Shown here in pieces: positions 47,501 through 57,965 of a DNA stretch of 64,000 nt. Position 1 is the first letter of the stretch; each line of letters begins with the position of its first letter. This DNA is from Vespula vulgaris (taxonomy: Eukaryota; Arthropoda; Insecta; Hymenoptera; Vespidae), in contig NC_066596.1 in the NCBI RefSeq assembly GCF_905475345.1, positions 7,001,001 through 7,065,000 on the forward strand, written 5' to 3'. A program made the translations under genes and the position numbers. A model generated the notes under the pieces. That model was not told the origin of the DNA and made no database searches. It saw only the letters and a list, made by a program, of their open reading frames with translations.

Positions 47501-50465
47501 ATTTGTTATAAACAATTTGTTATAAATAAATCGCCGAATTTATTTTCCACAAACGAACGCTAAAATACACGCACAATGCATACATAAATATATGTTTAAC
47601 AATTTGTTATAAACAATTTGTTATAAACAATGTTATAAAAAAAAATAATCACAAACACGATTTTTCGAAACTTAACCAGACGCAATTCAGCGTACGTATG
47701 CACACGCGAATTATAATTTAATAATTTCTCATAAACAATTTGTTGTACGATTAAATTGTTATAAATAATTTTTACAGATAATTTCTTAAAAAATCAACTT
47801 TTTTACATTCTTCTTTTTACCTTCGAGGAAAATATACGATTTCGCGTTATGAACAATTGTTATAAGCGAAAAGATTAAATAAACAAATCGTTATAAATAA
47901 TTGTTATAAAAAATTTCTTGGAAAATAATTCGACGTTCTTGCCTCTTCTCTGAGAAGAAAAAGATGCGTTTCTGTGACGGGAATGTTTATACGTATCTCT
48001 ATAATTATTAATGACCATCGGTGTACACATAAGTGAATAAAACATTTCTATCGATATTTATGAACTTGAAGGATAAATCGTGTTTACGCGAACTACGATT
48101 AATACAAATAGATGATGCTTTTTAGGAATCGATGAAACGTAGATCCATTCGATACGAATCCATGAATCTTTGACCATTGTTCCAAAGACATTTTCTTCGC
48201 AGATCCTTATCTGACGAATGGTAATGTCGTCGACTCGCCATATAGAAGCGGTCAAACGAACGGTAACAAAGGGACTCTGATCGTGCATAGCCAGCAAAGG
48301 GTAAGCAGAAAACGATTGAAAACATTTCACTATTGATTGCACTGCACGTAGAATGTGTGAGTCTACTACACTAATAATTTATAAACAATTTTTCATTTTA
48401 ATATCCGCGTGCACGTTAATCGCACATTATTCCGAATTTATTTTTATACGTGTCACGAATTTGTTCATAGCGTATAAAAATAAATCCGAATATAGGCGTG
48501 TATTAATAATAGCGACAGATTTAACGATCCTTTGCTCTCGTTATTTTACAGCAAGCAGAGCGACAAGTAGTAAAGGTGAGCCCGACGACGACGTCCCGAG
48601 AGATTTTTTTTTCTTCTTTTTTCTTAATCATTTTCTTCGATCTTGTAAACGCAATTTGCATTTACGTTCTATAATCAACTTTCCAGTTCGCACGCGAGCA
48701 CGCGACGCGAACTGCAAACGAATGCGAGTGTTTATTTGTATCTTTTTTTTCTTACTCGTTTTTCTTGATTCAATATTTAAGTCCATCCTCCCGTTCTATT
48801 TTCTTCTCGATCGCTGACGTTTACCTTGAGTTTGAGTGCCTTTTCTGTTTCATAAGAACGTTAACTATCCTTGAATGCCGTGTGTTTACTAATCCAACAG
48901 GTAGCTCTGACGGAAAATGGAAATTGGCAAGAAATTTCCCCTGAGGTAAGTGTACTATCGATTAACTATATTTTTATTTACTTCTCCTTTTTTACCTTCA
49001 TAGATAATAAAACAGCGCTTTGATCAAATATACTTAGGCTCAATGTCTAATCCGATACGATTGATTTCAGCACGGAGCAAAGGATACCAGCATGACGTCA
49101 GGACCAGAGAGTACGCCAAATTCCTCTAATTCAGAAGGTAAAGCGTGAAACGTGAAATTTAAGAATGGAAATAGATTAGAGTTTTTGAAATAATTTCGAT
49201 CGCGAATATCGATAACGAGTACGACGTTTTATCCTTCAGAAAGAGGAAGAACGCGAAGAAAACGAAGAGATTTCTTTGGCACGATAAAAAAGCGTTTGAG
49301 TCGATCAAAAACGAGAAGTAGATCGGTGGGGCCGGAAGGTGATATTAATCACGAGGACGCACATTCGAGGTCAATATCCGCTGACAGAGCACGAGATCCT
49401 GGATCGGGTAAGTTTCAATTAGTTTTATTTCTTAAGTAGACAATTGGATTTGACTAGTCGACATTTTGAAACTTCAACGTAGAATACGACCTTTCTAATC
49501 CTTCTTACGTCGTTGAATATTCGTTGCTTTTAATGGTTGATCTATATAGACGTTTCTTGCGTATTCAACAATGATCACTTTCGATTCCCAAATATAAAGT
49601 TTATCCCTTTTCTATGTAACTCACACTTTCACGCTCTGTCCTGCTTGCGTAACCGTTGTGTTAATTGGCACTCGATGTTGGTAAGTCTCTCCTCCACTAC
49701 GTAGACAATCCATATAGAGATACTTTAGCGATCTTAGATCGGCCCCGATTTTCTACGATAACTGTGAAATAGACGATATCCGTTAAAACATTATCACTCC
49801 TCGGCTACCCCCGTGTCGCTTCCATTCCACCCCTATCCAGCAACGAATCTCGTTTTTACAGCACATTTGTCGATACCAGGAAGGGAAGAACATTCGAGGA
49901 GATCAAGTTTGAGCGAAGCGTCCGGTATTAGCGGAACTTCTACGAGAACTTACGTCAACGAGGCCTCTACTCTCGTTTTAGAAACCTTAGAGAATGGTAT
50001 CAAGAAGTGAGTATTGTATATAATCAACGACGTAGTACATTCCACTTTCATTTTCACTTAAAGTGAAGTACGTACGTACGTACGTATGCATATGTATATT
50101 AACATATTTATTTTTTAATATTTAGACATTATTTGGTACCACTCTCGCTCGCACAAAAGAGCAAGTGGAGGAAAAAGGGTACGAAACTTCATATATTCAA
50201 CGATCACACTTTCATCGCCAAACACATGCCAGGGTGAGTTTGTAATTAAATGTTATTCATAGGATCAATTAAATTTTCTCTTATTTATCGTTATATTTAT
50301 GCTTATAGAGGTACAGTCTGCGAGGTCTGTAAACGAACGCTCGCTCGAAGATTAGGCAAACAAGGATACGAGTGTAGGGACTGTCAAATGAAATGTCACA
50401 AACACTGTCACGTTAAAGTAGACACAACGTGTCCTACGTCCACCATACAGAGCATCGAATTGTAA
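41511..50465 (+). CDS. TMEM24/C2CD2-like membrane-contact-site lipid-transfer protein with C1 domain
   Basis: Exons: 41511-42299, 43680-43775, 43988-44167, 44771-44977, 45355-45629, 45716-45905, 46143-46335, 48203-48300, 48552-48575, 48901-48945, 49071-49137, 49240-49407, 49862-50006, 50126-50233 and 50309-50465; 913 residues, all phases agree. An in-frame TAG precedes the ATG at 41511; M17 (41559) is an alternative start. One membrane segment (about 43-65, LSMLIFGWMLFGLVVLCVG) is followed by an Ala/Ser/Gly linker. The SMP-like domain (about 220-425) includes WVNELIVWLHSDL and RFRARLNVVCITEKLLIDL. The C2 domain (about 461-575) includes EKRLLVKVVRATELGG and KDTVNPIWDEAFLF. A polybasic stretch (RTRRKRRDFFGTIKKRLSRS) precedes a C1 zinc finger (853-903) with exact spacing H-12-C-2-C-14-C-2-C-4-H-2-C-7-C. 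TMEM24-type proteins are ER-anchored and move phosphoinositide at plasma membrane contacts (established for mammals). The C1 domain suggests diacylglycerol sensing (inference). Confidence 0.85.
42300..43679 (+). other. intron 1 of the SMP-C2-C1 gene
   Basis: About 1.4 kb between a GTCAGT donor and a TTACAG acceptor, phase 0. No other coding signal was seen. Confidence 0.7.
43864..43875. mobile_element. solitary MITE end (ACACCCTGTATA)
   Basis: Identical to the 3' end of the element at 14125-14330. No matching 5' end was seen within 300 bp upstream, so this is a truncated copy, a solo end or a chance match. It lies in the intron between exons 43680-43775 and 43988-44167. Confidence 0.4.
47054..48024. 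mobile_element. 971-bp non-autonomous element with 13-bp terminal inverted repeats
   Basis: ACACCGATGGTCA (47054-47066) and its exact complement TGACCATCGGTGT (48012-48024) bound the segment. Inside is a foldback: 47128-47179 against 47400-47451, with cores of 11/11 (CTTTAAAATGG) and 18/19 (TTTTTAGTTCCGGAGATAT). Four TAGGTCA motifs lie in the foldback loop, then about 440 bp rich in TTGTTATAAA copies. No transposase frame exists. A clear target duplication was not found, so the class is unassigned. Confidence 0.55.
47485..47925. repeat. dispersed TTGTTATAAA(C/T)AA subrepeats
   Basis: About ten copies or near copies of a 13-bp AT-rich unit, some in direct tandem (around 47505-47530 and 47596-47635), in the right half of the element 47054-48024. 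Confidence 0.7.
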
Positions 50466-50744
50466 GTATAAATCGATTCGATTAGGAAATACTTTTTATA
50501 TTTCTATTCCTTTTTTTTTGTATTTTATTTTAAACATAAAACGAACGTACCTACGTGCATGAAAATATTTATAATCGCCGTAAGATCGCTTTAACACACA
50601 TGTATATCTATACATATATGTATGTGTATATATATGTGTGTGTGTATCTATATATATATACATCGTATCGGATTTATAAATGATTTAAAAGTTAAACGAT
50701 ATATCTCCTAATGCTCTGCTTTCTTTTGACCTTTCTCGCGTAAG

Positions 50745-50780
50745 GTCCCTACTGCCGGTACTGAGCGAATAATAAGATAG
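50745..50780 (+). CDS. candidate alternative terminal exon (nine residues)
   Basis: The acceptor after a pyrimidine-rich tract (TTTGACCTTTCTCGCGTAAG) accepts phase 2 from the donor GAATT|GTAAGT at 50461 and gives LSLLPVLSE, stop at 50770-50772. A donor (GTAAGC) follows at 50781, so the piece may be a skipped or 'poison' exon. Confidence 0.35.
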   Translation, partial: VPTAGTERIIR

Positions 50781-51052
50781 GTAAGCCAAAGAAAAGAGAA
50801 TGAATATCATTTTTAACGAGTGTATTCTAATTCAATCGTGCATGCGACGAAAATCCTTCTCCTTAGTTACAAATCCATGGGATTTATCGAACAATCTATA
50901 TTTTTACTTTCCACCTTATTCTGATACAACTTTTGCATGCAAGCTATTTTCAAACTTTTCTTTGCAAAACGCGTGAGAATATCCGCTTGATTATGTCTCT
51001 GTTTAATTTAATGTCTCAAGAGTAGACGATTGATTTGTCATTTTTTTTTTAG

Positions 51053-51107
51053 AACCTACATAAGGGTTCCTGAGTTCGTGAGGAAGTCGTCGATACGTCT
51101 ATGCTGA
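51053..51107 (+). CDS. candidate alternative terminal exon (18 residues)
   Basis: After a ten-T tract and AG, phase 2 joining from 50461 gives LTYIRVPEFVRKSSIRLC then TGA. The acceptor is strong; usage is unknown. Confidence 0.35.
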
Positions 51108-53814
51108 TATGGGAACCTCTACTACTTCGATCTAAGTGGTCTTTTTATTATTAATAATTACAAGACGGTAGAATGAAAGAGGAAGAAGAAGAAGAAGAAG
51201 AAGAAGCAGCAGAAGAGGAAGAAGGAAAAAAGAAAAATAAATAAATTCAAAAAAGAGGGAAAACAATGGAAATCAAAGAAAAAATATTTTAAGCTTGTGG
51301 TCGAGTTTTATGTACTTACTTACTTCGAAGATTGATTAGATAAGCACCGTCGGTAAGATAGATAGTTTTTTTTTTTTTGTAAAGCAACATTTTCATTCAC
51401 TTTCGGTAAAAATCGCTTTGCTCTCACAATCTTCGGCTTTGAGAGAAGCTCCGTTCGATTTCCAAGCGAGAAGACGACGATGACAACGACAACGATCAAA
51501 AAAAAAAAAAAAAAGAAAGAAGAAGAAGAAGAAGAAAAAGAATATTCGCGTATACGTGCGAATGTATGATAAAGATTAATCAAAATAATGGAGTCAAAGA
51601 GATAAGCGAGTTTATGAAAACCGTCCTACCGCTCAACTTCTTCTATTTAAGTTCTTATCGATTATTTAAATCCTGTATTCGTTTTTGATTTTTTTTTTTT
51701 TTTTTTAAGTACTGACTTGCGATTTACACGTACGGATATCGTAGAGAAGACAGCAAATTCTTTCAATTTTTTTTCTTTTTTATTTTTTATTTTCTTTCTA
51801 TTAAAATTTTTTTTTTTTTATCGTAAGGAAAGATGTTATCCTCCTCGTACGCGCGAGGTCGAACGATTGACTTATAGATTTTTACATATAGAATTTTTCC
51901 GAATCAACTGCACGATTAATGAAAAGCGGCACATCTGTTCATATACATGGTATATGTGTGGGTTATATAGATAAGATCTAGATCGAAACGAACGATGGAT
52001 GATTAATCGTATCCCTTTTTAGACCGATTAGTAATTTCTTATTGAAATAAAGATATCGATTCGAAGATGACGGTAGAACTTAGTTAACAGTCGAATTTTT
52101 TATACATCCGAATAAAGCCAAAGACACACGCTCGTTAGCCTTATATATAGTATTTCTAGGAATAAATCCTCGAGCACGGGTAGCACAAATATTTCTACAC
52201 CTACGCGTACACATCGGACACGCACATGAACACGGTCACATGTAAGTAGGTATGCCATAAGGACGAATCTAAAACGTGTTACAGGCACATTATTACCGTG
52301 TGGATAACGAGAGAAATACTAATTAATGATCTGGCCTAATTAAGGCTGATATAAGTATGATAATAATAATATTAATAATAATAATAATAATGATAATAAT
52401 AATAATGATAATAACGTTTCTAATTATATAAGGGAAAGATATATATTACGGCTTTTACGTGCTCGATCGTAAGGAACGTTTAAATTCGACGAAAGTAAAA
52501 CGAAACTCTATGTATGCATATATATACACTCGCATATACGTGTGTGTGTGTGTGTGTATCGAGGATGCGTCTAGTCTTCATCTATTTGTTTTTGTCTTTT
52601 GTTATTTCTTAAGAGAATAATTAAGCCGTTTTATTCCTTGATCGCGTCGACATCGATTCGATTAATTGTATTATACATTATCATTGTTTCAACACGGACG
52701 AGCCTTTTTGACATTTTGTAAAATTAATTCGTGTAAAAGAAAATTAGTGTATATACAATGATATACGCGGTCTCTCTCTCTATATATGTATATTCTTTTT
52801 CTTTTTCTTTCCCTTCGTATACGAAACCTTTCGAAATTCCGCACATCCTTCGTTTATTATTCCAATATTGTTTCATCGTTTTGTCCATTATAATAAAAAG
52901 AGTGTGTGTGAGAGAGAGAGAGAGATTGTTTTTCGACTAGCAACTAGCGAGCATTTGATACCACCATTTTAAAGGAAACGCAGATGTTGGATTAACGTTG
53001 ATGGATGATCGAACCAAACGAAAACGGAAAATACACGCACACGAATACATGCACAATGCAAGCACAGGAGAAAAATAATTTGAAATTTTTAACTTAGAGG
53101 CTGTGAATGATGAATCCATGGTGGGAAGGCTGCTAAGGTACAATATAGAAAACGATTGCCTTTATAATTATCGAGATGAAAATGTGAAACGCTTTACGAG
53201 CAAACTCGTATTTCTTGGCCGGCTCAAGGGACGAGAAGGCAATAGAGAAAAGAAGAAAAAACAAAGAAAATAAAATAAACCCCAGAAATACTCGCTCAGA
53301 ATAATTTTAAACGATGAAACGTCAACGATCGATGCTTTTATTTATGTATATCCTTGTTATATACACGATAATAATCGAACGGCACGTTTTTAATCTCGAT
53401 CTCCATATCGATCGTCTTATCGTACTTGACTTACTTACCTACGTGTCTCTAATTTTGTTAGTTTTCTTCGGATGCTCGAAACGGCATTGTCGAAAACGAA
53501 CGATCATGACAACTATTTATTAACGAACAAACGAAACGAGAGAAATCAGGCCGAAATTGAAGAAGCGAGAAGAACTTTTGAACGACGAGTTCGAATAATA
53601 TTACGATAGTGCCTACAATTAATATTACTGTTACATGATAATATTGTACGTTTGTCATATAGATGCTTTATTTATAGAAAGTATTTCCAATTGTTCTTGC
53701 ATAGCTTTTATCGTCGATCGTCGGATAAGCAAGTACGCAAACGCCGTGCACGAGGCGAAAGAGATTAGTGTGACGATGTCGATCATTATGCATTGCCCGT
53801 TTATAATAATAACA

Positions 53815-53880
53815 ATTATAGTAATAATAATAGAAATAATAATAATAATAACGATTATGAGGATGAAGATGATGATGGAG
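53815..53880. repeat. (AAT/AAC)n and GATGA-type repeat
   Basis: Imperfect trinucleotide block leading into the GAC array. Confidence 0.75.
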
Positions 53881-53888
53881 ATGATAAT

Positions 53889-53889
53889 A

Positions 53890-53942
<53 letters not shown>

Positions 53943-53943
53943 A
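53889..53943. repeat. (GAC)n trinucleotide repeat, about 18 units
   Basis: Pure GAC array; its open frames (poly-Asp, poly-Thr, poly-Arg) are not genes. Confidence 0.9.
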
Positions 53944-53965
53944 ATGACGATGATAATAATAATTG

Positions 53966-53994
53966 CATGTTATTATTATTATTATTGTTGTTGC

Positions 53995-54029
<35 letters not shown>

Positions 54030-54034
54030 TCGCA
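53966..54034. repeat. (ATT)n trinucleotide repeat
   Basis: ATT array with a GTTGTTGCT break, 23 bp after the GAC array. Confidence 0.88.
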
Positions 54035-54153
54035 ATAATGGGATAAAGGAATATTCTGTAACGTTAAGAAAGAATAATATACGATGATCTTACATACCGT
54101 TGAAATCTTATTGGGAATTTTCTCGTAAGACGTAAGAAATATTTCTTTTGCAG

Positions 54154-54175
54154 CATTTACGAAGAAAAGTTCATC
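54154..54175 (+). CDS. candidate 22-nt microexon of the SMP-C2-C1 gene
   Basis: Strong acceptor (ATTTCTTTTGCAG) and very strong donor (GTAAGTATG) bound 22 nt. From the phase-2 donor at 50461 it codes FIYEEKFI and leaves in phase 0. Continuing at 57791 gives KNIMLYANRESSSYKGT then stop at 57844. Good signals on both sides make it likelier than chance. Confidence 0.4.
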
Positions 54176-57100
54176 GTAAGTATGAAAATATTTTACTTCT
54201 TTTTTTTTTTTAATCTATGAATATTAAATGTCGCCATTAAAAATATAAATAGTCGCAGAAAAATATTTGTTTCGCGTCCGATCAATAATTAAGGGAATCA
54301 ATAATTTCGATATTTTCGTGAAACGAAAAAGAAGGAATAATGTATGATTAATAATGGAGAACTAGCCTTTTAGAAATTTGCTAAAAATATCTCGAGAAAC
54401 GACGAGAGGTAACGCGTTGACCGATTTTCTCGGTGATCGATACGGTGCAATAACCTCGGGATGCCGTAGGAGATATCTATAGAATGTCACGAAATATTAG
54501 AAGTGCTTGGAAAGAGAAAAAAGAACAAGAAAAAAGAAAAGTATTTATTTACTATCAAAGTATAAATGATTTTGAGATCGAATCGTTCGGGATACATCAA
54601 TGGATCATTTCTTGCCACTCGTAACATTTAATTTTATAAATTTAGTTGGTAATCAATGATGTCACAATAGCGATACGCGACGTCACATGCGATAAAGGTT
54701 GTACGTTAAAACGACGCTTGTTACGTCATAGACCGTCGTAGATCAATCGCGTCTAAGAAAGGGTATAAGACGTCTTTATATCGACGTATCTACCCGAGAC
54801 TCGTATTTATGTCTTTTAAGATAAATGTAGAACGATGACGATAAGAGGGAGGAAGCGTTGAAGAAGGTTCGATAAAAAAAGATATGGACGACACGTAAGG
54901 AGGATCGGCGGAGCGTAGGGAAAGGGTCACTCGGTCGATGAGTACCTTGCAGAAAGATTCGTCTCTCTCTCTCTGTCTTCTATTTCTAGCTAGAGAGAGG
55001 AGAGAGAAAGAAGGAGGGAGGGAAGTTTGGAGGTAAAAGAGGTAAGGAGGAGTAACGTGATTCGCGAATCACGAGTCGTCGGTTGACCCAGATCGAGGTC
55101 AGAGTCCCTGTTTCCCGGAACAGTTGCGTCGCGATATGGATGGTTCAACGTGTGGATCAAGGAGAGGGATGCTGCTGAGTATCCATGGCAACGTGACGCA
55201 ATGGTTACGTCATCGAAGGGAGTGCAACGACCCTCCGTACCTATCCTTTTTGCCACTGCAGACATACTCGCTCGTTCGGTGAATGGGGCCATGCGGATCG
55301 ATCTTCGATCGTCCCTATTACAGATCGATTCGAGTAGCTTCCGTTTCAGTGAATCCGTGACGTATATCTATAGCCATTTCACTATTCATCTTCTAAATTC
55401 CTTCGATGCTCGAATCGAATAAAATGTCATTCGATGAAATTTAATATCTCTCTCGAGCGGATAGGAACGTTTCTTTCTTTTTTTATAGTATACGTATATA
55501 GGTATATACGATATGTATGTATATATGATAAAATAAATATACTATTTTCGTTCGTCCATAACCGAGCTTAGCTTCGTTAAAATTTCTGTGGAAAAGCGTC
55601 CGTCGAGATTATTCTTTATATATCTTACGTCATAGAACGTTGTTGCACTCTCGAATGCGGGTCAAAACGTATTTACGTTAGGCGCTGCGACTAGGAACGC
55701 TGGTACCCGAACTATTTGGCGGAGAAACCATTAGAGCAGTCCAGTCTGTAGAAGACCATGAACGTTTCACCAGAGTAGATCTAATGCGATCGGACTAAAC
55801 TCGGAGAGTTAGATCGGAGCGGTTAAGTAGTAAATCCAAATGGTGCCCAGACCGTCTAGTTTTCGCTACTCGCAAGCGCAGTAGTAAAATACGATGTATG
55901 TCGGACATTCGACAGCTATGCTTCTCATCGACGAAGAAAATATACATGAAGGAAGAAGAAATAAAAGAAAAAAGAAAAAAAAAGAAGAAAGAAGAAAAAT
56001 AGAAAATTATAAAACATTCGTAATTCACGCAAACCGATCAAAGAAATTTGTCGAGGATGATAGTATAGGTTCCCTCTGGAGACACCGATCCGACTCGAAG
56101 GCTCATCTTTCGAGAAATAGCGACTATCCATGGGGAAAAGGAAGTGACCCAGATTGGACGGTGTAAGTGCACATGGTGTACGTCATGCCGAAGGACAGCG
56201 ACGAATAGGGTGCGCGTACACGCGACGTCGATTCCGGTCGGGTTCGGGACACGTTTCGGAAGGCTACGAGCTAGCGGAGAAGGCAACGTAGTAGCTAGGT
56301 TTATACGTAGCTGCGACGAAGAAGTCAAAGGGTATGGGATTAAGCTCCGACCGAGTTTGCTCGGGCAGACTTCGCGTTCCCGGAACTGGGCCACGTTGTC
56401 AGTGGCCTTCTCAATGACGACGATGACGTCATTACGTCAGAATCAAAACTGGGTCGAATACGATGGATAAGGCGAAAGGGGGGGGGGTGGGGACTTTGGT
56501 CAAAGGGTGTTAATGGCGGTGATGCGCTACTCGAATCAGAAGATTCTACGAAGGCGAAACGATCCGTCGGCAGAGTTCTTTTTCAGTTTCTCTTTTTTTT
56601 CGTTTTTCTTTTTATTTCACGAGTTCTCGAATCAATTCAAATATCTTTTACTGCATACGTACACGCATTAGTCACATATGACACATTTCGTAAGATCAAG
56701 CAAGCTCGCAATAACCCGGAGTGCCTGATAAAGCGAGTGTGCTTCCAGCCGAGCCCTTTGCCCATCGATGATTTTTTACGGTTCGTTTGTATCAATAGTA
56801 TTCGACTTGGCAAACGTCCCTGAATCTGTCTCTCCTTTCATAGAAATTTCACTTCGAAACGAAAGCTTTCCTTTCGCAGAGGATAATAATAGCTATTGTT
56901 TGCTATTGTTCGTGATTGTAACGGAGTATTAATGAAAGAGACATTTATCGTAACTATAGTCATTGTTTTCCGTGTAAGAGGAAAAGAGATGTATTCGAGG
57001 TAAACCGAGCGCGAAGTAGATCGAGAACAGCTTTTGCCTTCGTCATTGAGCGTGCGTGCATGCGTACTCCTTCTGCTACTTATGCGCGTATCGGTTAAAC

Positions 57101-57410
57101 TTCCTACGTCAATGAGTTATGAGAAATTTTTATTGCATAACGCGTACGTCTCCCTTCTAACGAAATGATAAAAATTGTTCACGAGGCTTGAATCAATCCG
57201 GTATCGATAGGGAAACGTTAAATAAATTTCTGAATGAACTATGATATTTCATGGGGAGTGACGCGTTCCTGATCTGGGTCAAGCTGTCGTGAATGGGGTT
57301 ACTCTGCGCACGGGTGACGTCACCGTTACAGGGTGCAAACCACTGCAACTGGGTCATTTCTTACATTAGTTCTGTCATGGCCATGGTAAAATGCAACTCG
57401 CATTTTCCTC

Positions 57411-57455
<45 letters not shown>

Positions 57456-57790
57456 CTCTCGCTCGCACGCACACATTCACACCTGCGCGTACTGTATTCT
57501 ATATACGTATACGTCGAACAAACGAGTCGCGCGTAACGCGTATTTCTTGATTAGAAACACAATCAATTGAACGAGATGAAAGAAAATAGGAGAAACCGAA
57601 GCATTGTGTTATTTCCATTACGTTTACTTTGCCTTTCAGGTAAGCGCTGATACTGAATGAATTAAATACATCAATGAACGCGTACGTACGCTATAACGCG
57701 ATGTTACTTCGTTTTCTCGTTACGAGTTCGAACTTTTCTTTTTATACATTTCTTTATTTTCGATTTGTTTCTCTTGTTCTTTCAACTTAG
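54176..57790. promoter_or_regulatory. CRE/ATF-, RFX- and CTGGGTCA-rich region
   Basis: No convincing coding exon. bZIP-type sites: TTACGTCA at 54721, 55205, 55625 and 56432; TGACGTCA at 56424 and 57315 (the latter in the 12-bp palindrome GGTGACGTCACC); GTACGTCA at 56178; CTACGTCA at 57104. An RFX X-box match GTATCC-AT-GGCAAC is at 55179-55192. CTGGGTCA or its complement occurs at 55084, 56145, 57274 and 57349, with CTGGGTCG at 56449. A CT microsatellite is at 57415-57453. It may be an enhancer or a promoter for an unseen transcript. Confidence 0.45.
57415..57453. repeat. (CT)n microsatellite
   Basis: Pure CT run, about 60 bp after the last CTGGGTCA copy. Confidence 0.88.
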
Positions 57791-57965
57791 AAGAACATTA
57801 TGCTATATGCTAATCGGGAAAGTAGTTCTTACAAAGGAACTTGACGTGTTCCAAGCTGGTCGATTAATCGAATCACGTAATACACCCAGTTCGCGAACGT
57901 CTACCGCAAATCCCGATAAAGTACTTATGGTCCCTCGACCACCTACGGTCCTAAACAGAAATTAG
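57791..57965 (+). CDS. candidate terminal exon, gene of origin uncertain
   Basis: After TTGTTCTTTCAACTTAG, a phase-2 frame stays open for 57 residues to TAG at 57963-57965. It includes RTLCYMLIGKVVLTKELD and NPDKVLMVPRPPTVLNRN and has ordinary, non-repetitive composition. Phase 2 matches the donor at 50461 of the SMP-C2-C1 gene, so it may be its distal last exon, or the end of another plus-strand gene. I do not recognise the sequence. Confidence 0.4.

Larger units (their letters stand above)
46336..48202 (+). other. long intron of the SMP-C2-C1 gene carrying an inserted element
   Basis: Phase-1 intron (donor GGGG|GTAATT, acceptor TTCTTCGCAG). The left part (46336-47050) shows nothing recognisable; the right part is the inverted-repeat element 47054-48024. 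Confidence 0.7.
51108..54153. other. 3' UTR or intron of the SMP-C2-C1 gene
   Basis: AT-rich, no convincing coding exon. AATAAA-type sequences occur near 51237 and 53271. Poly(A)/poly(T) tracts and TAA, GAC and ATT arrays are present. Confidence 0.4.

Noticed and set aside
53635..54087. 150-codon frame with polyThr and polyTyr
   Set aside because: Translation of GAC and ATT arrays.
57576..57639. Possible signal-peptide-like exon (MKENRRNRSIVLFPLRLLCLSG) with a GTAAGC donor
   Set aside because: The donor is phase 1 and no in-phase downstream exon was found; the same CAG could equally be an acceptor.
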